40,235 bases of DNA from Bacillota bacterium. GTDB lineage: Bacteria; Bacillota; SHA-98; UBA4971. A program made the translations under genes and the position numbers. The notes beneath the pieces were generated by a model. That model saw only the letters and a program-made list of their open reading frames with translations, was not told the DNA's origin and searched no databases. Each line of letters begins with the position of its first letter. Positions within the stretch are counted from its first letter, which is position 1. The DNA is taken from contig JAAZLO010000091.1 of NCBI GenBank assembly GCA_012689375.1, positions 1 to 40,235 on the forward strand, written 5' to 3'. Of the stretch, positions 8,659 to 17,028 are shown piece after piece.

Positions 8659-9846
8659 TTATGTAGCCTCATACACTTCCCGGGCCGCAGAAACACCCGC
8701 TCCGCGTTGAACGTTAAATCCCTGGCTGAGAAGGGCCTCCTCTAAGCCTGTAAGAACCAGCATGACATTTCTACGGGTACAGGAGTGCCCCATAAGGCCT
8801 ATACGCCAGATTTGTCCCTTAACCGGACCGAGACCTCCGCCTATTTCAAGCCCATAATCAGTCAGCAAGTGATTTCGCACACTTGCATCGTTTACACCCT
8901 TAGGGATTTCTACAGAGGTTAGCATCGGAGCCTGGTAACCGGCCTGGGCGAAAAGTTTAAGGCCCATGGCTGTAAGGCCCGCTTTCAGTGCATTGCTATG
9001 GAGAGTATGTCTCTCAAACCTGGCTTCAAGGCCTTCCTCATGAATAATACGAAGACTTTCATAAAGGGCGTAGATCATATTTATAGGAGCAGTATGATGG
9101 TAGAAACGTTCCTTGCTCCAATAACTGTGGAGCATAGTCATATCGAGATACCAGCTTTGCACCTTATTTTTGCGTGAGGCAAGCCTCTTTTCAGCACGCT
9201 TATTCATAGTAACCGGAGATAACCCAGGGGGACAGGATAAACATTTCTGGGTACCGCTGTAGACTATATCCATGCCATCCTCATCTACACGAACAGGTGT
9301 ACCGGCAAGTGAAGTTACAGCATCCACTACAAGGAGTGCACCATATTTCTTCGCAATTTCTGCCACTGGTTTTATAGGCTGGAGTACCCCGGTGGAAGTC
9401 TCAGCATGTACAATCCCGATGATATCAACAGGATGTACTTTTAATGCTTTTTCTATTTCGTCAGGTTCGATAATTTTACCCCATTCCCCTTGAATAACTG
9501 CGAGCTCCCCACCGCACCTTTCGACAATATCCGCCATTCTTTGACCGAAGAGCCCTTTTACGCATATCAGCACTTTATCGCCGGGCTCGATAAAGTTAAC
9601 AAGGGAAGTCTCCATACCTGCACTCCCTGTCCCTGATATAGGAATGGTAAGCTCATTTGATGTCATAAATGTCTTTGCAAGAAGTTCCTTAGTTAGATTC
9701 ATTATTTCTAGGAATTCCTTATCAAGGTGGCCAATAACCGGTGCGGAGAGTGCACGGAGCACCCGGGGATGTACATTGCTGGGCCCGGGCCCCATCAATA
9801 TTCTGCCTTTTGTCCGAATTTCAGGATATCTCTCCATATGTACCAT
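8659..9846 (-). CDS. Class V aminotransferase, alanine/serine-glyoxylate type
   Basis: PLP-dependent aminotransferase of fold type I class V, 395 aa, resembling alanine- or serine-glyoxylate aminotransferase and the PucG group. Landmarks are the LMGPGPSNVHPRVLRAL start, the GTGSAGMETSL cofactor loop (about 70-80), VDAVTSLAGTPV with the Asp that contacts the pyridine ring, and SGTQKCLSCPPG, whose Lys forms the Schiff base (about residue 198). The C-terminal WRIGLMGHSC supplies the carboxylate-binding Arg. AGGAGG lies 11 bases before the ATG. A likely remnant of a glyoxylate reductase-like gene lies directly upstream, supporting a glyoxylate/serine role; the amino donor is not determinable. Confidence 0.88.
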   Translation of the reverse strand: MVHMERYPEIRTKGRILMGPGPSNVHPRVLRALSAPVIGHLDKEFLEIMNLTKELLAKTFMTSNELTIPISGTGSAGMETSLVNFIEPGDKVLICVKGLFGQRMADIVERCGGELAVIQGEWGKIIEPDEIEKALKVHPVDIIGIVHAETSTGVLQPIKPVAEIAKKYGALLVVDAVTSLAGTPVRVDEDGMDIVYSGTQKCLSCPPGLSPVTMNKRAEKRLASRKNKVQSWYLDMTMLHSYWSKERFYHHTAPINMIYALYESLRIIHEEGLEARFERHTLHSNALKAGLTAMGLKLFAQAGYQAPMLTSVEIPKGVNDASVRNHLLTDYGLEIGGGLGPVKGQIWRIGLMGHSCTRRNVMLVLTGLEEALLSQGFNVQRGAGVSAAREVYEAT

Positions 9847-9880
9847 AAAATGCTACACCTCCTGAGGCTTTCTATGCCTA

Positions 9881-10069
9881 TCATACCACCTGTGCAAGAC
9901 GTGCGGCAACACTGTCGACGTCCAAAACCAGTTTAACAGCCGGTTACAATGTGGCCAATCTCGGGTGGAATTCTGCTTGCTCTGACAATTCAATATTGCA
10001 AGTATCGTAAAGAGGCCTTATTACCCCATCGGGGGGCTCCCTTGTGACAAGAATTTTCCTTTCTGTTAT
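9881..10069 (-). pseudogene. Remnant of a probable D-2-hydroxyacid dehydrogenase
   Basis: Between grpE and the aminotransferase, one minus-strand frame reads 41 codons, TAA at 9944-9946, then 20 more codons to TGA at 9881. It begins TERKILVTREPPDGVI, the usual first beta strand of glyoxylate reductase/SerA-type dehydrogenases (compare K-hydrophobic-TR-x-P-x-x-G). The expected initiator position is ATA, right after an AGAGGTG ribosome-binding sequence, consistent with a mutated ATG. No Rossmann motif or catalytic residues follow, so most of the gene is gone. Such dehydrogenases often pair with the adjacent aminotransferase family. Identification rests on a short stretch. Confidence 0.4.
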
Positions 10070-10080
10070 GTGTCACCTCT

Positions 10081-10644
10081 TTAATTTTCCTTCGGTTTTG
10101 CCACATTCACCATAGTGGCTCTTATAACTTCATCGTCATAAATATATCCTCGTCTGAATTCCTCGACAACAGTCTCAGTATCCACGTCTTCATCATCACA
10201 CACAGTTACAGCCTCATGGAGCCTAGGATCAAAAGGAGCACCTAACGCCTCTATAGGTTTAACTCCTTCGTCAGCAAGAATACCCAGGAACTTCCCTGTG
10301 ATTATTTCAATACCTTTGTGTAAGGCTTCATAGTCAGCCTTGGCAGATAGGGCACGCTCCAAATCATCAATGACTGTAATGAGCTTAAGAATCATATTTT
10401 TCTTGCCGGATCTTATATGAAAATTAAGGTCCCTCGCTACCCTGCGCCGGTAATTTTCAAGATCGGCTAAAGCACGCAGGTACATATCCCGATTTTCGGC
10501 AGCTTCAGCTTTAGCTTCCTCCAGTTCTTCCTCTAAATCTTTCTGTATTTTAATTTCCTCCGTAACTGTGTCCTCTGCCGCAGCATTCTCAACCATCTCC
10601 TTTTCAACAGATGGTCCGGAAATGTCATCCATTTCAGATTTCAT
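10081..10644 (-). CDS. grpE: GrpE nucleotide exchange factor
   Basis: Dimeric exchange factor that drives ADP release from DnaK; about 187 aa. A long acidic, coiled-coil N-terminal half (about 20-75, Glu/Lys/Ala rich) is followed by RALADLENYRRRVARDL and a beta-domain with GVKPIEALGAPFDPRLHEAV and YIYDDEVIRATMVNVAK, the family signature. GGCGGTGG sits 8 bases before the ATG at 10644, preferred over the upstream GTG at 10656. It follows dnaK by about 39 bases; grpE after dnaK reverses the order of the usual Firmicute hrcA-grpE-dnaK-dnaJ operon, and no dnaJ is found nearby. Confidence 0.95.
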   Translation of the reverse strand: MKSEMDDISGPSVEKEMVENAAAEDTVTEEIKIQKDLEEELEEAKAEAAENRDMYLRALADLENYRRRVARDLNFHIRSGKKNMILKLITVIDDLERALSAKADYEALHKGIEIITGKFLGILADEGVKPIEALGAPFDPRLHEAVTVCDDEDVDTETVVEEFRRGYIYDDEVIRATMVNVAKPKEN

Positions 10645-10683
10645 TTGTATAACCACCGCCTATTACCTGGGCATGTTTGCCCC

Positions 10684-12618
10684 TTAGTCTACGGATTCAA
10701 AGTCAGCATCGATTACATCCTCGTTGTCTTCGCCTGGCGAAGCAGATTCCCCAGTGCTGTCTGGGCTTTCCTGATCAGGCTTACCGCCGGCTTCGCTGTC
10801 TGAGGCCTGTGCAGCCTTATACAGTTCCTCAGACATTTTGTAGGATGCCTCTCTCAGCTCTTCCATGAACTTCTTTATAGATTCCATATCGTCATCGGCG
10901 ATAGCCTTTTTAAGGCGCTCAAGTTCGGATTCTATTTTAGATTTGGTTTCAGCCGGGATTTTATCCCCGGATTCTTTAAGTGCCTTTTCAGTAGTATATA
11001 CAAGGGTATCAGCGGTGTTTTTCAATTCAACTTTATCCCGCCGTTTTTTATCTTCCTCAGCTGCCTGCTCCGCAGCCTTCACCAGGTCCTCAATTTCCTC
11101 CTTTGACATTTGTGTTGATGCGGTAATTGTTATACGTTGGTGCTTTCCAGTTCCTAAGTCCTTCGCCGTTACATTTACTATCCCGTTGGCATCAATATCA
11201 AAAGTCACTTCGATTTGAGGAATTCCGCGGGGAGCAGGGGGAATCCCATGTAACATGAATCTTCCGAGGGTCCTGTTATCCCCGGCGAACTCCCGCTCCC
11301 CTTGAAGTACATGAATATCAACGGAAGTTTGACCGTCTGCTGCAGTACTGAAAATTTGGCTCTTGCGTGTAGGTATAGTTGTATTTCTCTCAATTAATCT
11401 CGTAAATACTCCGCCCAGGGTTTCAATACCTAATGAAAGGGGCGTCACGTCCAAAAGAACTATATCCTTTACTTCACCTGATAGGACTCCTCCCTGAATG
11501 GCTGCCCCAACTGCAACAACTTCGTCAGGGTTTACGCCTTGGTGGGGTTCCTTTCCTGTAAGACTTTTCACGATACTTTGAATAACAGGCATACGGGTGG
11601 CCCCACCAACCAACACAACCTCATCAATATCGCTTATTGACAGTTTTGCATCAGCGATAGCCTGCTTAAACGGACCCTTACACCTTTCTGTAAGATCCGC
11701 TGTTAGCTCTTCAAACTTAGCCCGGGTAATTTTTGTTTCCAAATGTTTAGGGCCTGTTTGATCTGCAGTGATAAATGGAAGGCTAATACTGGTTTCGGGG
11801 ACTTGGGATAGCTCTATCTTAGCCTTCTCCGCCGCTTCAATCAGCCTTTGCAATGCTTGGCGATCTTTCCGAAGATCAATTCCCTGATCCCGTTGAAATT
11901 CACCCGCTATGTGCTCCACAAGCCTCTGATCGTAGTCATCTCCCCCAAGGTGAGTATCACCGGCAGTGGATTTAACCTCAAATATGCCATCCCCTACTTC
12001 CAGTATGGATACATCAAACGTCCCACCGCCTAAATCCCATACAAGGATCGTCTCGTTTTCCTTTCCTTTCTTGTCAAGTCCATATGCCAGCGCAGCCGCG
12101 GTAGGCTCATTAACAATCCTGAGGACCTCAAGACCCGCTATATGTCCTGCATCCTTCGTTGCCTGTCTTTGAGAATCATTGAAATATGCAGGAACCGTAA
12201 TAACCGCCTTAGTAATAGGCTCACCCAGGAATTTTTCAGCATCCAATTTCATCTTCTGTAGAACCATTGCGGAGATTTCTTCGGGAGAATAATCCTTTTC
12301 CATAGAAGGGACTCTGAATCTTACCCCGTTGCTCGGACCCGAATTTACTTTATAGGGAACACGGTCTCGCTCCTCCTTAATTTCGTCATAACGACGACCC
12401 ATAAATCTTTTAATGGAGTAAACCGTGTTTTCAGGATTCAGTACAGCCTGTCTCCGTGCAAGTTGCCCTACCAACCGTTCACCGTTTTTACCAAAACCCA
12501 CAACCGATGGAGTTAACCTTGCACCTTCGGCATTTACAATAATAGTAGGGTTTCCCCCTTCTATTACAGCTATTGCGGAATTTGTTGTGCCAAGGTCAAT
12601 GCCAACGACTTTTCCCAT
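10684..12618 (-). CDS. dnaK: Hsp70 chaperone DnaK, insertion-bearing type
   Basis: ATP-dependent chaperone, 644 aa, full length. The ATPase domain has [17 protein letters not shown] at the N-terminus, [15 protein letters not shown] near 195 and [11 protein letters not shown] near 335; the C-terminus ends in [12 protein letters not shown]. The stretch at about residues 77-103 keeps the roughly 20-residue insertion that Bacillus and actinobacterial DnaK lack but diderm and cyanobacterial DnaK have. Segments such as [11 protein letters not shown] and [14 protein letters not shown] recall cyanobacterial DnaK2. AAGGAGAG precedes the ATG by 7 bases. It lies between hspR and grpE on one strand. Confidence 0.98.
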   Translation of the reverse strand: MGKVVGIDLGTTNSAIAVIEGGNPTIIVNAEGARLTPSVVGFGKNGERLVGQLARRQAVLNPENTVYSIKRFMGRRYDEIKEERDRVPYKVNSGPSNGVRFRVPSMEKDYSPEEISAMVLQKMKLDAEKFLGEPITKAVITVPAYFNDSQRQATKDAGHIAGLEVLRIVNEPTAAALAYGLDKKGKENETILVWDLGGGTFDVSILEVGDGIFEVKSTAGDTHLGGDDYDQRLVEHIAGEFQRDQGIDLRKDRQALQRLIEAAEKAKIELSQVPETSISLPFITADQTGPKHLETKITRAKFEELTADLTERCKGPFKQAIADAKLSISDIDEVVLVGGATRMPVIQSIVKSLTGKEPHQGVNPDEVVAVGAAIQGGVLSGEVKDIVLLDVTPLSLGIETLGGVFTRLIERNTTIPTRKSQIFSTAADGQTSVDIHVLQGEREFAGDNRTLGRFMLHGIPPAPRGIPQIEVTFDIDANGIVNVTAKDLGTGKHQRITITASTQMSKEEIEDLVKAAEQAAEEDKKRRDKVELKNTADTLVYTTEKALKESGDKIPAETKSKIESELERLKKAIADDDMESIKKFMEELREASYKMSEELYKAAQASDSEAGGKPDQESPDSTGESASPGEDNEDVIDADFESVD

Positions 12619-12661
12619 TACAATTCTCTCCTTCCGTTCACAAACTCATCCGGTAGTATAA

Positions 12662-12683
12662 AATAAAGCTATTTATCTTTATT
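12662..12683. repeat. Inverted repeat between hspR and dnaK
   Basis: AATAAAG (12662-12668) and CTTTATT (12677-12683) form perfect arms around an 8-base spacer, ending at the hspR stop codon. It may be an intercistronic hairpin or an operator. It does not match the actinobacterial HAIR consensus CTTGAGT-N7-ACTCAAG, although a TTGAAT lies at its edge. Confidence 0.4.
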
Positions 12684-13033
12684 CAAGGCTTACTTTTCTT
12701 ACTTTCACTTTTATCACAATCGGCACCATAAGACGATTTTTGTGCAGGCTCAGTAATTTCTTTGTATTTAATTATTGTTTCCTCCGCTTTTGATTCCATT
12801 TCAAGGATAAGTCTTACCCCTCGGAGGTTAACACCTTCTTCTGATATTAAACTGCGTATACGTTGTAATAGCAACAGATCATTTTCAGAATAAAGCCTTA
12901 TATTAGCCGCAGTCCGGTAGGGATCCAATAATCCCTCACGTTCAATCACCCTCAGAGTCTGGGGGCTGACTCCAAGTAGACGGGCAGCCACACTAATTGT
13001 ATAAACAGGCTCATCAGGGCCATGTATCCTCAA
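12683..13033 (-). CDS. hspR: HspR-like MerR-family heat-shock repressor
   Basis: Helix-turn-helix regulator, 116 aa. The N-terminal MerR fold reads VYTISVAARLLGVSPQTLRV (helix-turn-helix, about residues 10-29), EREGLLDPYRTA, IRLYSENDLLLLQRI and SEEGVNLRGVRLILEME. The DEGVNLAG-type segment is characteristic of HspR, which represses dnaK operons until DnaK is titrated. The last 35 residues are charged and low in complexity. The start is TTG at 13033 with GAGGTG a few bases upstream. It is first in the hspR-dnaK-grpE cluster, which supports autoregulation with dnaK; HspR rather than another MerR protein is an inference from motif plus context. Confidence 0.82.
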   Translation of the reverse strand: MRIHGPDEPVYTISVAARLLGVSPQTLRVIEREGLLDPYRTAANIRLYSENDLLLLQRIRSLISEEGVNLRGVRLILEMESKAEETIIKYKEITEPAQKSSYGADCDKSESKKSKP

Positions 13034-13065
13034 TTTCGGTCACCTCGGACATTTGGATTCCGAAA
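13034..13065 (-). promoter_or_regulatory. Inverted repeat in the hspR leader covering the ribosome-binding site
   Basis: In the hspR mRNA, TTTCGG (13060-13065) can pair with CCGAAA (13034-13039), immediately before the TTG start. A nested CGGA/TCCG pair is also possible. The GAGGTG ribosome-binding site lies between the arms. This could be a repressor operator or an RNA fold that masks the ribosome site. Confidence 0.45.
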
Positions 13066-13068
13066 AAT

Positions 13069-13098
13069 ATTATAATCTATATTACAAAGTTATATCAA
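13069..13098 (-). promoter_or_regulatory. Promoter for hspR-dnaK-grpE
   Basis: On the minus strand TTGATA (13093-13098) and TATAAT (13069-13074) are 18 bases apart, a good sigmaA promoter. The predicted start point is about 30 bases before the hspR start codon. No CIRCE element (TTAGCACTC-N9-GAGTGCTAA) is present, arguing against HrcA control. Confidence 0.7.
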
Positions 13099-13247
13099 GT
13101 ATTATGCAACATATGTTATAGAGAAACTATATTGATCGCTTTAAATTACCTTATGAATGATTTTCCCCATTTAATCGTTTAAAAACACACAACAAAGCCT
13201 AGCATTAACTTGAAATACGATACCTGCCATGGAAAAGGGGCATTGAT

Positions 13248-14027
13248 ATGCAATCCCGTATCGGTTTTGCACTTCTTATATCACTCCTAGCGGGGCTCGC
13301 CACAATTATAGGGGGTCTCGCAGGACTTGTCACTTCTGAGCCAAGTCCCCGTTTTCTCAGTGCCGCGCTGGGATTTTCCGCCGGTGCCATGCTTTTTGTT
13401 TCCTTTGTTGAATTATTACAAAGGGGAATCGGATCCCTTGGATCAAATATGACATACATAAGTTTTTTTATCGGGGTATTATTAATGTTTTTGGTTGATA
13501 TTTTTATTCCCGGCGCTTACAATGGATGGTCTTATGGCACACATAACAATTTCATTAAACGGAAAAGCCGTGATAAAGCCCATCTCACACAGGCAGGTAT
13601 CCTCCTAGCCGTAGGGATTGCCCTTCATAATTTCCCTGAAGGAATAGCATCATTTGCCGGGACCGTCCAAGACAGGAGGCTGGGTATAGCCATTGCCTCT
13701 GCTATAGCATTACATAATATTCCTGAAGGACTGGCCGTATCCGCGTTAATCTATTCAGCCACAGGCAGCCGTAGATCAGCCCTATTCTGGACATTTTTAG
13801 CAGGTATTGCTGAACCGCTTGGTGCAGCTTTGGCTGCCCTTGCCATCGTGCCCGGCCTCAATGAAAGGCTGATTAATATTATGCTGTCAGTAGTTGCAGG
13901 GATTATGGTATTTATTTCTCTTAATGAATTAATACCTATTTCATATTCATTTGGGAAAGATCGTCTTAGTATAACAGGTATCATTTTGGGTATGGCAGCT
14001 ATGGCTGTGAGTATATTACTGCTATGA
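13248..14027 (+). CDS. ZIP-family divalent metal transporter
   Basis: Membrane importer for zinc or related divalent metals, 259 aa, ZupT-like length. About eight hydrophobic segments are evident. Two signature metal-site helices are seen: GIALHNFPEGIASFAG (about residues 123-138) and AIALHNIPEGLAVSALIY (about 152-169), each with the His-Asn-x-Pro-Glu-Gly core. AAAAGGGG lies 7-8 bases before the ATG. It is transcribed away from hspR, and the two starts are about 215 bases apart. Metal selectivity cannot be read; there is no obvious Zur or Fur box in front. Confidence 0.92.
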   Translation: MQSRIGFALLISLLAGLATIIGGLAGLVTSEPSPRFLSAALGFSAGAMLFVSFVELLQRGIGSLGSNMTYISFFIGVLLMFLVDIFIPGAYNGWSYGTHNNFIKRKSRDKAHLTQAGILLAVGIALHNFPEGIASFAGTVQDRRLGIAIASAIALHNIPEGLAVSALIYSATGSRRSALFWTFLAGIAEPLGAALAALAIVPGLNERLINIMLSVVAGIMVFISLNELIPISYSFGKDRLSITGIILGMAAMAVSILLL

Positions 14028-14137
14028 ATTTTATTTGGCATAAAAGGAACAAGGCCTACTTATGAAGAATTGTTTTTCTAAGGATAACACTGGTATAGCA
14101 AATGTAACCCAATGAACCAGTAAAGGAGATACTGTAA

Positions 14138-14683
14138 ATGCACTTGGCATCTTTGACTTCCCAAACTAAGGGTGCTGTCTGTAAATTACTGAGTATGATT
14201 GAACCAAAGCCCAGAATGATATTTGTTGTCGGATGCAGCACTAGTGAAATTATGGGCGAGAAAATAGGTTCAGCTTCAAATATTGATACGGCCGAGGCTG
14301 TAATGGCAGGGTTGCTTCCGATCATACACGAATACGGCTTATATTTAGCTGTCCAATGCTGTGAACATTTAAACAGGGCTTTAGTAGTGGAAAGAGAATG
14401 TATGAACCAATACTTGCTTGAGGAAGTTACGGTGATTCCCCATAAAGATGCAGGCGGAGCATTGGCAGCTGTGGCCATGAAACAATTTCAAGATCCCGTT
14501 GTGGTAGAAACTATTTCAGCCCATAGCGGAATGGACATAGGGGATACTATCATTGGTATGCACCTTAAAAAGGTGGCTGTTCCCGTCCGCCTTGATATAG
14601 AATCTATTGGCCACGCCCACCTTACATTTGCCCGAACCCGACCGAAACTTATCGGAGGGAGACGTGCCAAATATCCATCATAA
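14138..14683 (+). CDS. YwlG-family (UPF0340/DUF436) protein
   Basis: Conserved protein of unknown function, 181 aa, the typical length. Recognisable features are VVGCSTSEIMGEKIG (about 32-46), AVQCCEHLNRALVVERE (about 72-88), VIPHKDAGGALAAVAMK, and GDTIIGMHLKKVAVPVR. Conserved Cys, His and Glu residues suggest a small-molecule or metal site, but no activity is established. AAAGGAG lies about 8 bases before the ATG. It follows the ZIP gene by 110 bases on the same strand; in Bacillus its homologue sits near glyA/upp genes, which are not seen here. Confidence 0.88.
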   Translation: MHLASLTSQTKGAVCKLLSMIEPKPRMIFVVGCSTSEIMGEKIGSASNIDTAEAVMAGLLPIIHEYGLYLAVQCCEHLNRALVVERECMNQYLLEEVTVIPHKDAGGALAAVAMKQFQDPVVVETISAHSGMDIGDTIIGMHLKKVAVPVRLDIESIGHAHLTFARTRPKLIGGRRAKYPS

Positions 14684-14707
14684 GATGGCAGTACGGCAGT
14701 CCCCCTG

Positions 14708-16570
14708 TCACACCCGTAATGTTCGGACTACGCGGGTCACAATGAAAACCGCTGCGAAAAGAACCACAAGGCTAATGATAACAGAGCTTGCGGAAACAGC
14801 CCTTGACATCACAAAGTTCATTAGCCCTCCTGCCCCGAAAGCAGCGATGAGCATTATAAAAGAGGACTTTACCATATCAACCGGCCCAAGTTCCCGGAGA
14901 AGCACAACAAACGTGGCAGCACATGGAAAGTAGGCACTCAGAACTATTCCCGCTACCACCAACTGTTTTATTGAAAGCCCAAGCGGGCTTAGCATTCCCA
15001 CGGCTACATCCTTACGTAGGAATCCTGCAAGCAACGCAATAACAGCCTCGGATGGCAATCCAAGGAGTCCACTGAATAAAGGTGCAAAAACCCGGCTGAG
15101 CAAAGTGATAATGCCTGAAAGATGTAGGAGATTTACGAAAAGCACACCTAGCAATACATAGGGAATGGCTTCAGCTAAGAAAATACGAATCCGCATCCAT
15201 ATCTTTTTGGCTAAAATCTTAGGGTGCGGAAGCCTGTAAGGCGGAACTTCCATAAGCAGAGGCGGACTTGAACCGGGCAATGCAGCATTTAAAATCAAAC
15301 CTATAACAAGCCATAAAAAGAAAAGAGTCCCATATATTATTGCAAGATATTGCCACCCATACCTGCCTATAAGGCCTACCATCATTGCAGTCTGTGCCAT
15401 ACATGGGATACCGATTGACAGAATGGTGGCACATATAAATTTTTCACGCCTGCTCTCCAGGATTCTAGTGGACAGCGCAGCCGGAACATTACACCCAAAG
15501 CCTAAAATCATCGGAACAATGGCATATCCGTGCATACCCAAGGCATGCATAAGATTGTCTACAAGAACCGCAAGTCTCGGTAAATACCCTACATCCTCCA
15601 ATATACCTAAAACAATGTAGAATGCAAAAACATAAGGCAATACCATTGCAATAGGGACATAAAGGCCTGTAGTCAGAAGCCCCATAGATTCTTCAAAGTT
15701 AATCCCGCCGCTTACTAAATGCCCGATTAAAAGATCGTGGAGGAACCCCCCTGAACCTAAAACTACCCCGAGTTTAGCGACAATAGGCCTTACAATCATT
15801 TCAAAAATAGGATCAAGTGCAAAATCTATTAACCCTTCACCTATAAACCCCACTGTTTTAAAGGATAGGTACATAATAATGACAGCAAGTATTAATCCGG
15901 TGATAGGCTGGATACTTGCATCTTCCAACCTATCAACAAATGTATGCTGTTTATGACAAATATTCTGGACTTCCGTTATAATTCTACCTATCTCGCTCCA
16001 TCGTTCATCTACAGAGCTCCTTAAGTCTTTATCTATTTTTGAAAAGCGTTTTTCCTTCCAATATTCCATCAGGGAACATTCTGAACTCTCGGAGATCCTA
16101 TTCATTAGGACGTCAATGCCTTCACCTGTCAACGCATTTGTAGGCACTATAGGCACACCCAGGATATTTTCCAGCCTGCCCACATCAATGTTAATACCTT
16201 TATGCCTTGCTTCATCCCAGAGATTCAAGGCGATTATAACCGGTATACCCTTTTCCAACAGCTGCAGTGTAAGATAAAGGTTCCGTTCAAGGTGAGTTGA
16301 ATCTACTACGTTGACTATTATATCCCCCTCATCCAGCATAGCTTCAAGCATACTCACAGCAACCTCTTCAGCCCTACAGGTAGGCTCTAGGCTGTACGTC
16401 CCGGGTACATCTATAACTTCTGAGCTTTCACCTGTCCGCAGCCGGGTAGAACCTTTCGTAAATTCTACAGTCGTTCCGGGATAGTTCGATATAATAACCT
16501 GTGTACCGGTAAGGCGCGAAAACACGGCGCTTTTCCCGACATTTGGGTTGCCAATCAGTAATATCCTCAA
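14708..16570 (-). CDS. feoB: Ferrous iron transporter FeoB
   Basis: GTPase-coupled Fe(II) importer, 620 aa. The N-terminal G domain shows G1 GNPNVGKS (residues 7-14), G2 around NYPGTTVE, G3 DVPGTYSL and G4 NLWD. A helical spacer follows to about residue 215. The membrane part has two gate repeats, the first with LGFGCNVPAAL, whose Cys is conserved in the pore. The start is TTG at 16570 with AGGGAG 9 bases upstream. Compared with E. coli FeoB (773 aa) it is compact, as in many Firmicutes. It follows feoA by 38 bases in one Fur-controlled operon and converges on the YwlG gene. Confidence 0.96.
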   Translation of the reverse strand: MRILLIGNPNVGKSAVFSRLTGTQVIISNYPGTTVEFTKGSTRLRTGESSEVIDVPGTYSLEPTCRAEEVAVSMLEAMLDEGDIIVNVVDSTHLERNLYLTLQLLEKGIPVIIALNLWDEARHKGINIDVGRLENILGVPIVPTNALTGEGIDVLMNRISESSECSLMEYWKEKRFSKIDKDLRSSVDERWSEIGRIITEVQNICHKQHTFVDRLEDASIQPITGLILAVIIMYLSFKTVGFIGEGLIDFALDPIFEMIVRPIVAKLGVVLGSGGFLHDLLIGHLVSGGINFEESMGLLTTGLYVPIAMVLPYVFAFYIVLGILEDVGYLPRLAVLVDNLMHALGMHGYAIVPMILGFGCNVPAALSTRILESRREKFICATILSIGIPCMAQTAMMVGLIGRYGWQYLAIIYGTLFFLWLVIGLILNAALPGSSPPLLMEVPPYRLPHPKILAKKIWMRIRIFLAEAIPYVLLGVLFVNLLHLSGIITLLSRVFAPLFSGLLGLPSEAVIALLAGFLRKDVAVGMLSPLGLSIKQLVVAGIVLSAYFPCAATFVVLLRELGPVDMVKSSFIMLIAAFGAGGLMNFVMSRAVSASSVIISLVVLFAAVFIVTRVVRTLRV

Positions 16571-16608
16571 GTTCTATTGCTCCCTTATCTGTCTCAATAT
16601 CTGATACA

Positions 16609-16869
16609 TTATTTATTAAATTTAGAATCTAAGGGTTCAACCATGATCCTTGATGCCATACCATATCCTATTGCAATTTGGGCGCCGTGTGCCTCCACGG
16701 TAACCGGCCCCCTCATAAACATCTCGCTTCTTTTGATTATATTGGTGCCCGGCCGTATCCCTAAGGCTTCCAGACGGGAAGCAAGACCATGCCCTCCAAG
16801 AACATTAATTACACGTACCGGTTTACCTGCTTGTACACTTACCAGGGGTATTGCTGCGGGTTTTTCCAT
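16609..16869 (-). CDS. feoA: FeoA-like SH3-domain protein
   Basis: Small cytoplasmic partner of FeoB, 86 aa. The central RVINVLGGHGLASRLEALGIRPG segment and the VTVEAHGAQIAIGYGMASRIMV end are the FeoA SH3-like beta-barrel. AAGGAGG lies 7 bases before the ATG. It is the first gene of feoAB and has a Fur-type palindrome in its promoter. FeoA is thought to modulate FeoB assembly or GTPase activity. Confidence 0.93.
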   Translation of the reverse strand: MEKPAAIPLVSVQAGKPVRVINVLGGHGLASRLEALGIRPGTNIIKRSEMFMRGPVTVEAHGAQIAIGYGMASRIMVEPLDSKFNK

Positions 16870-16908
16870 TAATGCGCCTCCTTATTGCCGGGCAGGAACA
16901 CGGAAATT

Positions 16909-16933
16909 GGTATTGATAATGATTATCAATACC
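16909..16933. promoter_or_regulatory. Fur-type operator for feoAB
   Basis: A perfect 25-base palindrome with 12-base arms around a central G. Its core is TTGATAATGATTATCAA, matching the Fur consensus TGATAATNATTATCA exactly. It lies directly downstream of the feoAB -10 element and covers the expected transcription start, so bound Fur would block initiation when iron is plentiful. Confidence 0.88.
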
Positions 16934-16962
16934 ATGTTACGTATGTAACACTCCCGTGTCAA
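16934..16962 (-). promoter_or_regulatory. feoAB promoter
   Basis: On the minus strand TTGACA (16957-16962) and TAACAT (16934-16939) are 17 bases apart. The Fur palindrome begins at the next base downstream. The feoA start codon is about 65 bases from the -10. Confidence 0.78.
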
Positions 16963-17028
16963 CTGTTTTAGAAACTTATACAGGAATTCATGTCTGCTTT
17001 AAAAGAAATGGAACCCGGCCGATATCCT

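Noticed and set aside
10021-10080. CCCC/GGGG hairpin and GTGACA/TGTCAC repeat after grpE as a terminator.
   Set aside because: No T-run follows on the minus strand, and the stretch reads better as the start of the dehydrogenase remnant.
12600-13140. CIRCE or actinobacterial HAIR operator in front of hspR/dnaK.
   Set aside because: Neither TTAGCACTC-N9-GAGTGCTAA nor CTTGAGT-N7-ACTCAAG is present; only partial resemblances such as CTTGA were found.
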